Shown here: one piece after another, positions 13,701-26,187 of the stretch
Layout: every line of letters begins with the position of its first letter
Position numbering within the stretch: position 1 is the stretch's first letter
From: Anas platyrhynchos
Lineage: Eukaryota > Chordata > Aves > Anseriformes > Anatidae
Assembly (NCBI RefSeq): GCF_047663525.1
Contig: NC_092591.1
Coordinates: 33,947,001 to 34,011,000, forward strand
DNA length: 64,000 nt
Direction: 5' to 3'
The notes under the pieces: generated by a model
What the model was told of the DNA's origin: nothing
Databases searched by the model: none
Seen by the model: only the letters and a program-made list of their open reading frames with translations
Translations under genes and position numbers: made by a program

Positions 13701-16700
13701 CTATGATATATAGATATATTATACCTCACAGGATAAATCTTGTCATACTGTGGTGCTTAAGCTTCATTGGGGTTTCCCTGCTCAGACACAAGACCATGAG
13801 AATGACAAGGTGGACACTCAAGAAGACTGTAGAAAAGATGGAAAATGACATAATCAAATGTCAGAAATAGATAAGTGCAGCCAACATGAAACTGTTTCAC
13901 TGGACAGCTCAACTGGCTATGCTGTCAGTTTTGTTCTTATTCTTTTTGCCAGAACATCCTATAACTCATCTGTAAGGATTGGGTAATTATCGCTCAGCCA
14001 CTCCTAATAAAATGGAAATGAAAGTTCGCCACTATGTGGGAAAAGATTAAAATACCTTAACTACTTCTTGTCATGTTTTAATACTGCCTGCTATCTGTCA
14101 GCTGCAGGAGAACTTGGTTCCTGGCCAGGAATGATCTGTATTTGGTGCATGAGCTATTTTTACCTCATGAATAATGCTTGGCACTCAACACCCACAACTA
14201 GTATCCTATAAGCATCACTAATGATGAGCTTGGCACTGTAGCTCAAGGCCATGGAGTGGGCGCTACTCAAATTTTTTTTAGGGATTCTTCATTTCTTCAA
14301 TTATTGTCCAAAGTGGGTTAAATCATTTGGATCTTTTGTCTGAAGGGATGAGGGGAGGAAGGGGAAGAGGAAAAAAAAAATAGGTTGGTGCTGGTAAGTG
14401 TTCTGAGTTGTTACCGGGGAGTTCTGTGCTTGGAGTACCTCTGAGGTTTCTGTGGGAATGCTTGTTTGATCTACTTTGATTAAAGATCTGCCCAAATTTT
14501 CTTTTACATTATTCCTTGTGCCTTAAAGCTAAAAAGTGCAGCATGACACTCTTATGGTGTGGGGGCTGTTCATGGAGGTTCTTCATGGTGCAGTCCTTGA
14601 TGCAAACCTGTCTCTTATATAATAATTTGCCATATATCCAATTGCTGTCAAGCAGGGAATAAATCTCTCTGGCATTTATGATGTGTAAAATAGTTCCAGA
14701 GAGGAAGTGCTTAAGGGTGGGAGAAATACTTGCCTTTCAAATATGCTCTACCATCCTGACCTTTTGGATTGTCTGGGTCTGAAATGGAAGGCCAAGTTTC
14801 ATTCCACTCGACTTGCTCTGGCTCGTTTCCTTTTGTTCTGATTTCTGTCATCATTCTACATGTAAGAGATGGTTTCCACAGAAGGCTCTGCATACCACTG
14901 TGCAGGGTTTAACTTGCCCTGTTTCTCAGGGGTGGGTCTATCTAGGGCTGTCTGGGAGAGTTGAGGCAGCCTGCTGAGTGTTCTCTGTGCAGGAGAGAAT
15001 AAGGTGGAGAACTGCCTGGTGTAGGATTTGAAATGTTGGGCTGTTCTTGAGAACGACTGTAACACTTCTTCCAATTTCTGCCTCCCAGGCACGAGTCCAT
15101 CTCTGCCCTATCCTCTGTGCCTGCACTTTCATCAGACAGCGACAAGGATGGTGAAGATGAAGGGAATGATGAAGATGAGTTAAGTGGGCTGCAATCTTTC
15201 CATATTCAGTCCAACTGCAACACTGAGAGAGATTCAGGTATAAATGGGAGCAGGGCATGGGCAGATATAGAGAAAAATGACATGATGTGTAGGGGGGAAG
15301 AGACAAGATACTTAGGGCTTAGTTACAGCAAAGTATGTGCAGAAAGAGACCGAAACAGGAGCAGATAGATCAGCACCACTGGGCAATGTTGCCCATTCTG
15401 ACATCTAAACAGAGGTGTATTTCGGTGTTCTGTTGTTAAATTGCCAAGTGTCGTGCTAGTTCCAGCTGGCCAAACAGTTTTTGTATTAATCCCATGGGCT
15501 TGGTTCTACAGGTTATTACAAGTTCACAGAATTCAAAAGAGATCTCATGGAAGGTTCTAAGGATGCGTGATAAAACTTGCAGTAAAAATTACCGTTACCT
15601 ATTTGAGACATTTTTACTATAGATGCTACAGTGTATTGGAGCAGGGTTTTTTTCCAAGCCTTTGATGGGCTACTGCACTGTGGCAAGTGTTCCACTGAGT
15701 CAGTGAAAAACCTGTATAAAACTGTGTTTAAAAAAAATTCAAAAAATGATACAATGATTTGGCAGTTCATGAGAAACCATGCTGACAGTGGTGTGTGGGT
15801 TCAAAATGTGTGGGAAAGCTGCCTTGGGGGAAAGATGAGGTAAGAGATTTTTCAAAAAGCTGGACTGTTGTCCAAGGATGTCAACTAGGTATCTATCTTT
15901 TTCCCTTTCCAGATCCAGACCTTACCCTCTCAAGAAGCCTTTCCCACTGGGAAATGAGGAGGGTGAGTTGCTAAATCCTCCAATTGTATTTCTCATCATA
16001 GGGAAACTGGAAAAGAAATTCACATGGAGATTGAAAATCATTTTCAATACTGGGAAAGGTGCAGCTTCAGTGGGAAACTATTGAGAAGCCCATCAGTGAA
16101 GAATGATTTGGGGGTGGAAAAATGGAGCCTAGTTAAGAGATGTTTTCACTTGAGATCTCTACTTCTATATTGTTCCATCAGATGTTATGCTTTTGTCCCT
16201 TTCATTTCTGTCCTGAATATCATGATCGTGTAGGGTTGAAGCTTACTATATACCAGGATCTGAGCAAGGTATCTTAATGTTCAGTCATGCAAGAAGCTGC
16301 AACAAAACTATTGTTTTACCTTGATGCCTTTATGATTAGGGGAGGAATTTTAAGCTGATGAACATCTTTTATAGAGGCGGATATAATTGTATTTTGCTAT
16401 GGGTCTTATATTTTCTCTCCTGTTTTTCAATCAGCAGAGATGATTCCCTAAGACTGTCTTTTAATTTCCTTCAGGCCAAAGAGATAGCGGCAATCCAGCG
16501 TTCGGAGGCACCAATGAGCAAGATGCCCCGGCAACGTGGGCGCTGGTCCCAGCCAACCAGCAACATAGAGATGACTGTGAAATCCATGCTTGACTTACGT
16601 CAGCTGGAGTCCTTCTCCGTTTCCCGATCTCCAAGTCGAGACTCACTGTCTCAAAACAGCAATGGGGATGATAGAGAAGAACAGGCAGATCTACCTGTGC

Positions 16701-19700
16701 ACATCGACAAAGTAAGGGTGGTACTTCTCTGAGGAGGTGAATTTATTCTGAGTGTATCTGTCCTGCCTCTGTTTATTATTACCTATATTTATTACTGCTT
16801 GATAATATCCTTTATATCTTTACCTTCTGAGAAAGCTGCTTAGCTAACTCTTTTGTAGTTAATACTCAAAGCAGAGCTCGTGTGGGATTAAGGTTTCTTT
16901 CCAAAGGTGGGGGAAGGACTCGTATTTTCCCTTTGCTCCTTGATTAGTAAAGGATAAAATAACCTGAGAAACCGAGTTTGGCATTACAGGTATATGTGCC
17001 TGATTTCTTGTTACCTCACTTTGATGGAGTACTGTTTCTCCACTCTACCAGCAACTGAAATGTGGCTCAATAAGCCACATGAGCCTCAATGAGGCCCTTA
17101 GTTGTGGGTTGTGCTAGATTATTGTGAGCTTTAAAACACAGACAAGATCTCTGTGTCTATGGGTCACAGCAAGTAATGTGTGCTAATACCTCAGAAAATT
17201 AATACTTGTTTCCTAGTAGCAGTCTGTGCTGAAGGTAGCCATGTTTTTCCTTGCTTTATAACTGCATGACTGAGGAGAAGATCGGGCTTACTGTGTGCAA
17301 GTAAGCCAAGGATTTTCAGCTGTGGCCCACGGATTTCTCTAAACTGTAGCTGATCAGCCTGCAAAAATTAACATAACCTGTTGACAGGTGGCTTATATTT
17401 TTCATGCATGGACAGAGAGGTTTGGGGAGTCTAGTACTTCAGTAGAGAATTTTAGGGGATTGCAAATGAAAAACAAAATAGGAAACTATAGCAGTCAAGC
17501 TTACTAGTTGAGGAAGAGGAGATACAGAAGTGCTGTTTTCTAATCTCAGATTTCTGATTATATTCTTTCTGTGTTGTAGTGTGTACTTTCTAGGTCTGCA
17601 CAGCAGCTGCTGACCTGAAGGAAAAACATGGGTAATATCTAATTTTATGTATTTTTTAACCAGGTTGGAAGCTCAATAGCTCCCCAAGACAACCGGTCTT
17701 GTGTGCGGCCCCAAGTGATTCGGCTCGTGTCTTGTGAAGAGGGGATTTTCTCTCAGGAACTGGAACCATCTGAAAGCGAGGAGTGTGTAATCTACCCTGA
17801 GCAAGATGAAATCCATCCCACAGACCCTAGCAGGTCAAAAATAAAAATAAGCTCTCTGCTATGCATGGCTTAGATATTTCTGGTTTAGTTTGCTTGCAGC
17901 TTGTGTGGTAACTTGGATGAGTCGACTTACTGCTTGATTGATGCCAGGCGTATTTAGTTGAGGGTTTTATGCCAGCCTGATGCTAAACGAAGGTGAAACT
18001 AAAAGGGCACCATTAAAATAATCTTTCCTCTGAGGAAACTGCACATTAATAGCCTCCTCCAGTATTTTGTTGAATAAACGATTTGGGAGCAGCCTTTTGC
18101 TTTCTCCCTCCTCTGGGTTGAAATAAACAAGAGAAAATTTGGAAGCTGGAAAAGCACCCAACAGTGACATATACATGGCAGTGAAATGTCTGCCCAAGAC
18201 AAAAGACAGGATGCTATTATTTGGGACAATTCCAAACCTAATTGGGCAAGAATTTAACAAATGTGGTATGTGGTGTTGCTGTTGTGAGAAATATAATGGG
18301 TTGCATGAGTTAGAATTTACAAGGACACTGTAGACAGTGGAAACCTTTCTCCTTCCTCTGCTATTTCTTCTGTTTTAGTTTTACCTTACTGAATTTTCTG
18401 TTTTATTCTATGCTCAATTTTTTCCTTCCTCAATTATATTTTTCCCTTTGCTTCTTAACCTGATGCTAATAACTGTTCAATTTCCTCTGTCTCCTCCTTC
18501 TCTGTTAAAAAGAGTGGGTTGATAGCTTTAGACAGGCTTCTATAAAACAGTGCACACCAAGAGTTTGCAGTTGGAACTGCAAGCTTATTCCCAGTTTCTC
18601 TTAATTTACATTTTAATCTGTATTATTATAGCATTATGGACAAACCCATGTACTGTTCCAACATGTAAGAAAGGGAGGCATTCTGGTGATGTTGGATACA
18701 GACTGGAAATATCTCGAAGTTTGCTCATTTTTGCAAGCTGTACTTGCCATGCAGTTCCATTGAGAGAATTCTGCATCCTCAGGCGTCAGGCAAAAAGAAC
18801 AGTGTTTGTGTCTTGACAAAATAAAACTTGAGAATTCATGAAAGAAATCAGGAGCCCTGTCCTGCAACACTATATTTTTTTATATTCATCAGTGAATTAG
18901 TCTTGCTCAAATCCAGGATCTTCTCTGTTTTGCAGCAGTGAAATGGCTCAAAGAAGCAGGTTGTAAACATGGAAAAAATACTGCATTTGGGCTCAAATCT
19001 GTGGCAAATTGGAGTTTGCATCATGTGGGTATAGGCCTGATTTTAGTCCTTTTTTAATTGAGTAGACCACTTTGTTTGTTCTTCAGCTGTGCTGGAAATC
19101 AAGCCAGGGCAGTGCAGTGCTGGTGCCTTGTAGTCATGGGAAATTAACAACACCCAGGAAGTCAGACAGTCCCCTTGAGACTTCACTGTCCAAGCTTAAT
19201 GAAATGCAAAAAATGTACTGTATAATGATAAAAGAAATAAACTTATTTTTCTCTTTAAAGTCTTACTTTTGTAATCAAAGGTGTTATTAACACAGGTAAG
19301 GCCTTATTAGACTATGCTCCTTTACATGTAAAACAGATTTCTTCTAGCACTGTATCTTTCCTGTCTCTCTTGTAGTGAGTTCCAGGTAAAAGCATTGCCT
19401 CATGGGAAGCTAAATAGAAATTATCAGACCAATGGATGCCCAGACAAACACAGTCCTGATAGTGCCTGCTCTGTAGATTACAGCAGCAGTCGTCTGTCCA
19501 GCCCAGACCATCCAAATGAAGGTAAGATGCAAAGATATTATAGTTTATACCTGATACGGATCACTGCAGGAACTTGATAGGGCTATGCTGTCCACATTCA
19601 TTGTGCTCCTAATCTGTAGTAGCTGACCCTCTTCATGAGGTACTAGCTAGTCTTGCTAGCATTGCTGTAAAGATTCAGGCTTATCTGAGCAGGCACTTCA

Positions 19701-22700
19701 GTGAAGCCACTGTAGAAGCAGGAATTAGTTGAATTGTACTTTCCTTGCAAACCTTTTACTTTGTTCTGCCCTCCTAGCTAGGGAGGCAGATTTTATATTG
19801 ATTTAATATTGGTTATCCCATAGGCTGTGCTGTTGGGGGATAATTAGATAATTACACTTAATGCTGACTGACTTGAGCTGTAACATTTTAGGTTTAAGTT
19901 GTTTAATTTAGCATCTTTGCTGAATATCTTTTTAAATGTGACGGAGGTTACTGTGATCATGCTGTTACAGTTTTTGTTTGTGCTTTGTTTTTGTTTTTAT
20001 CTTTTTCCAGATTCTGAAAGCACTGAGCCCCTAAGTGTGGATGGCATCTCAGACCTGGAGGGAGAAGAAGGAGAGGAGGATGTGGGTACCAGCATTCCAG
20101 AAGGAGAAATTCCTCAGATACCTGATCAGGAAAAGTTCCTTAAGCAGCATTTTGGGACCCTGGGCAGCACTGATGGAAAAGGTACAGCTCTCTGCTTACT
20201 GGGGGAACTCTCTCTGAGAGGAATTTCTGCTGGGTATAAATGTATAAAGAGGAGGAAATACGGAATTAGTGTAGAGATGCTTGAAGATTAGAAACAGCTG
20301 ATAAGTCTGTTGGTTTGTGTGTAAGTTTGTGTGAATCAGATTAGAGTCTATGTTGGTTTGGTGTAGGTATTGTCCCTGGAATCCTGAAAAGCCTTTCTCT
20401 TGTTCTAGCACCAGTTTTTTCTGTTGTATTTGTATTGACTCTGTGTGCGTGTCCCCATAGGTGACATGTAGTGGCCTCTAGTGGTATGTTAAGGCAAAAC
20501 AAATGCCACAAAAGAAAAGGCTGAAATGCTGGGTGGAGGGAGAGAGTAAGAGACATCAGAGTGGCAAAGGAGCTGGCTAGTCTTTATCGACCAGCTCCAG
20601 AACAAAGCGTATCTTGCTAGAATTGATAATGGTTGCACATAGCAATATCTTTTTTTGTTTTCCTCCTTTGATTGGTTTGTTTTCTGCTTGATGCCAATGC
20701 CTCACAGTCTTACAGGCAGGATAGGACACAAAGGGAAGAGAAAAAGGAAGAGGCATACCCTTAGGGAGATTAGCAATGTAAGGCAGAGTAATCTAAGAAG
20801 AACAGAAAAGGCAATGAAATTACTTAATTCTTTGTTGTTTTAACTCAAAATTTCCCCTTGGATGTGAGGAGGATACATTCAATAGTCTCTGTGAAGAGAA
20901 AATGAATGCCAGAATGTTTGTTTGTTCTGTAACTAAATTGCTCCTTTTTTCTCTCCGCTTTAACCAAAATTTTTAGGTGGTTCTTGTAGGAGTCTGGAAA
21001 GAACGGAAAACCTCAGCATTTCCTCTCGCTTTCTTTCCCAGTCCCCGGCTCTCAGGTATGGCTCTGTTTGTTCTGAGTGTGTCTGTCTGTCTACTTTTAC
21101 TAGTGTGAGGTCTTGTGCTAGGCCCTGGGCCAAAATAGCAAGCAGGCTTCTGCACCCAGCAGGTTGGTTGCAGACCCTTGTGGTTCGGACAGGCCATCCT
21201 GTGACACTTGAGCTGATCTGCTTCTTCCTAAAGCAACACTGTTATTTTGTTATTTTTCCTCTTTTGAAAATGTGATTAACTGTTTTGTGATTAATGCCTT
21301 GATTGATTAAGCTGAAGGAATCACTGTTGTTTAACTTACTCTTCACTATTTATATTCTGTTTATTCTTTTGCATTTCATTCAGCTTGGACAATGAAAATA
21401 GGCTTGTAAACTTTTCCTTTGTTTTACAGTCTTTCTTACCGAGCCTCATTTCTCAGTCCCATGCCTTCACAGGGTGCTCTGGTGTCTCATACAAAGCACC
21501 ATGGGAATATTATTATATTATTCTTCCAAAAAATCCTCAATCCCAAAGCACCTCAAAAAGCCTTTCCAAGCTGTTTCCCATGGTGTTTAAAAAAAAAAAA
21601 AAAAAAAAGAGAGAGAAAGAGAAGAAGAAAAGGGTGGTGACCGTGTAAATATTTTAGTTGATTTGGGTACATAAATATTTAAAACAAATTCTCCTGTATT
21701 ATTCCAAAATGACAACCTGAAATCTTGTCTCACATTAATTTAATTTTATTGTATAGAATAGAACAGATTTAGGTAACTCTATGGTTCACCAGCTATGTCT
21801 AGACTGTGTTAAGAAAATTTTTTTGATTGCTGTATTCACATGCAGTTGTTACTGCTGTCAGGAGTGCCTCTTATAAGGTCTATCTAGCATTGGGACCTCA
21901 CGTTTGGGAAGAAAGCCAGTGGTTAGTTATTGTGTAAGCTTCTGGAGACTTGCAATGGTGAGTGAAGGAAGTTGCTGGCAACTCTAGAGGTGTAATAAGA
22001 AAAATAGTTTTAGGTTATGAAAACTTGTGGACTTTTAATCTGTTTGACCGTCAAACACATCAGATTGAAAGTTGCCTCATTTCTGAGGTAAGCCCACTAT
22101 GCTTGTCTGAAGTGAAGAGGAGGAGGCAATAAAGCTTTTCTCTCGAAGATACTGACCAGCTTTCATAGTAATTATACTTTGATAAGGTTGTGAAAGTGTA
22201 ATTAGTTTCTCTTTGGGTATCTTAGAATGTAAAAGGTTTTCTTAGTAAGGTGAGCTGAGAGAAGAGACATGATCTGACCTTACCCAGTTTTCCCTCTGCC
22301 CGGAACTTTTCCTGTTCTTTTGCCTTTACCTTTTGCAAAGTCCCTTCCTGAAGCAGTGACCCAGTGCTATTTGTGATTGGGTAGTTTAAGGTGGAATGCA
22401 TGAAGACCAGTGCCTCCAGGGATAGGTAGAACAAACTGGTAACAGCCTAGGGTGATTTTGACTTGAAAAATCCATATAGGAAAGGAAAGGGCTCTTTATC
22501 ACACAGAAACTGGCTAAATGCACGTGCTTGTTTGTCCAGGGCAATATACTCGTTTTAATTAAGATTTCTTTATTGCATTCTCTAGACGTTTGTCACTCTC
22601 TTCATCGAATCTGATATTGGATTCAAAGCCCATTGCACCTCCAACCCAGACCAATGGATTTACTCCAGACCTGTTGAAAAATGGCAGCAGCCATCCTGGT

Positions 22701-25700
22701 GATGCTTTGGAGAACAACCACCTCCTGGAGAGTATAAATACACACCGGGCTGCTTATGTCCAGAAAAAACGCAAATCAACTTCGGAGGCTGGCAGGGCTG
22801 GTATGGCTCCTGGACGGGTTATTGCGTCCTTTCCAGAAGGCCCTGTGAATGCAGTGATGAGAAAGGCACAGTCAGTTCACGACCTTGTTCATGAGGGTAA
22901 GGAGACGGATTGAATGATAGTATAAACTCAAGAAATGAAATGGGGAGCCTTGAGTTTGAGTAGAGATTTAAATTAAGCTAACGTCTTTCTGTGTTCTGAG
23001 CTGCGGGCTTTACATCTCTTTTAATTCTTAGCCTATCAAGGGAAAATATTTTCAATTTGTAATACAGATGCTGGTCTCCTATTTATCAGTTTCTGATATT
23101 TGTCTGGCACCTGTGGGAGGAGAAGTTCCAAAGGTGAAAAGGACTGCAAAGAAATCCTCTCTTGCCATGTTCCAGGTCAAGAGTGAAGCTCCCCAGCATG
23201 GGGAGGGAGAAAGAGGGAAGGAGAGTGCAGTAAGAGGGAGCTTACTGTATCTATGCACTCTGTGTGAAAGAACTCCAGTTTTGAAAAAATCAACTCATGA
23301 GCCATAAATAAGCACGTTTGTTTTAAAAAAATACACCTTATCACCGCAACACCGTGTATATGTGAGTGGAGTAGAGGACTGACAGTCTTTGCCTGCTTCC
23401 TCTGGCCTTTCAGTTAATGATCATAGTGGTCTGAGGTCTTCCATCTCTATGCTTTAAGAACTGGTCTCTCATCAGGTAAGCTGCAGTCTGTTAGCAGTAT
23501 GAGGGATGGGGGGAAAAAAGAAAGCTGTTGAGGCTTGGTAATATTAACCTGAAGTAGTGGTTTTGAACATCTCTTCCCTGGGCTGAGCTGAGTCACATAA
23601 GCTGAAGCAACCCTGTTACTTTCCAATTTTGGAATTCACTGCAGGCCCTTTTCTATTTTTGGTATGTTTGTCTGTTTAATTTTCACAGATAAGGGTCCTG
23701 GAGTGATATCTTCTGCCAAGCAGCGTCCTCAGACCCTGATGGTGGTTGAGAAGGATACCAGACCTAACAATTGCAGGGTGTTATCAGCCAGTCTGTTGAA
23801 GATGGATGGATCTGGTGCTCTGCTGGCCAAAGATGTCCGGACTGCAAAACCAAAGTCCTACATGAACCCCACAACCAGCTTTCGGGCTAAGATGTCAAGG
23901 AGCGTATCTGTAGGGGAAAATCTGTACCTTGGTTACTCCACTGAAATGTTGACTGATGGGAGGACAAGTCCTCCGGTGCCAGAGAAGACACAGCTCAGTC
24001 CCACAACAGATGCTGAGAAGATTAAGTTACCACCGAAAGAAAATGTTCCAGTGAAGCCAGCGCTTCAGCCAGTTGTAAACTGTTCATCTCCCAAGTCCTT
24101 TCACAGCAAGTTGGCATCATCAAACCGAGCACACCTGATTCTTGACATTCCTAAGCCATTGCCTGATAGACCCACACTGGCCTCCTTCTCACCCACTACC
24201 AAAACCAAAACCCTGCTTGAGCCACAGTCTCCGCAGTCACCTGCAGGGGCCTGTAAAAAGAAACCCTCTTTTCCTGAGGTCCGAACCTCCAAAAGGGAGA
24301 ATCAAACCACTGGGTCTCTGCTTCCTGGTAGAGAGAACTCAGCAGGACTCGTTAAGGAGAGCCCAATGGAGAGTCCAATCTCAAGGACAGGTTGCCAGGA
24401 TGAGCCAGGGGTCACAAACCTAAAACTGAGGGAGTTTTCAGAAGTCCGGCACCTGAAGTCTCCTGAAAGCACGCTGCCCAGGTGCAGGGAGAGGATCACT
24501 GGCATCGGCTGTGTGCTAGACAACCAACCCGGACTTTGCCCACTAGACCCCATCAGGCCGAGGTCTCCTACATCTGTAACTGCCTCGGCACAGGTCTCAG
24601 GTGTGCATGGATACCCATCTCTTATCTTCCCCCTTCTGTCTCCTGTCTTTGTGAACCGCTTCACGATCCCATCACATTTCTTTACGTCCAGCTTCTGGCC
24701 TGTCTCGTCCTGTCTGCACCTGTCTCGTTCCATAAGCCATCCCCTCAATGGTGAGACACTTCTTCAGCCTGACATCTTTTTCTGAGTCTTTAATTTCCAT
24801 TTTCTATGGGTCTTATGTCTCAAGTTAGATTTTAGCCGAATCTAAGATACGAGGAGGTAGACCTCCTTGAACAATTGCACCTCGTGGTTCTAACCTTTTT
24901 TGGTCAGTCTTGAAAACTGATGTGTTGTGAATTTCCCTCAGTGCATGTAAGTTATATCACCTTTGCCCCTCCAACCAGCAGATGAAGGTGCAGGTCAGTA
25001 TGTATCAGCTGGACCTACTGAGATAATAAGTGACAGTGAAGTTAGTCCAGGCGGCTTGGTCCTCACTTGGTTAACATGTGCAAATGTGCAGGGTCCAGAG
25101 TGTTTTATATGCAGTTTTGTTATGTGAGATAAAGCTTGGCCAAGGCAAGTTCCTTGCTCTAACCACCTGTGAGAGCGAGAAAATGTGTGCTGCTATCATT
25201 TTGAGGATGTCTGCAAGCTAGGCATGCAGTGAACATGCAGGCCTAGGCCTTTGGTTATGAGTATCAAGAACAAGGATTGGTTTTTGAATTATCTCTAATT
25301 TGGAGAAAAAGTTACTATCTGGGGAACTATTTTACCAGCTGAAAGAGCTCTTGGATCCGTTACAGGCTCTGGTTTAAGGTATATCAATCATATGAAAGCT
25401 AGTAGATAACTTCAAAATGAAGCAAAAATCCTATCCTCCAAGGCTGCGGTCTCCAGAGGTTTTTCTTTTGTGTCACAACCTGAAAGGAAATATGACTTCC
25501 CAAATTACTCAGCTGAGTTGTGCAATATGAAACTGGATGTTAACCACTGTTCTGATACATTATACATTCAGGGGATCAGGCAGCGCGCAGTTTTGTAATC
25601 CCTTTTGCTATGTTGTTATTATTCATGTCTGAGAAGGAATGCCTCTATTATCCTTTGATCAATTACCTTCTGTAGTGTCAGGCTGTCCCACCATTCATTG

Positions 25701-26136
25701 CAATGGTGAAGTACAATATTAATGCACCTAAGCATTGCAGAGAGACGTTCTGGGTTTGCTGCACTTTTTCTTTTTGCATTTCTAGAGGGATCAAATGCCC
25801 AAGATTGAAGCACTGGTATGCAAAACAGATGTTATTTTTTGTCTGAGGGACCTCCTGTTATTACACCAAAGGGTAATTGCTCTTTTGAACAGTGATTGTG
25901 TCTGAAACTTCCAAACCCTAACCCCTGCGGAGGTGAGGTTTCCTCCAACAGAGGTGCAGCCTGGAGCTGTGGAATCATCTCCACAGCCAGGCAATAACAG
26001 TCCATTTGTTTGTACTTTTTATGCTGAGTTTTTTCTTCCAGACTTGGGAATCAAGTGAGATATCACATGATTTTTGGTCAGTTAATAGGAACCTCTGTTT
26101 GCAGAGTTAGCACAGATAGTGCAGAGAAACAGCAAG

Positions 26137-26187
<51 letters not shown>

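Noticed and set aside
21430-21576. Possible extra MAPKBP1 cassette exon after an acceptor-like ttttacag
   Set aside because: The frame ([16 protein letters not shown]...) has no donor of matching phase, and visible exons 13 and 14 already join in phase with a good match to the human order.
24302-24748. 148-codon minus-strand open frame
   Set aside because: It is the reverse shadow of MAPKBP1 visible exon 15, whose + strand frame is conserved with human.
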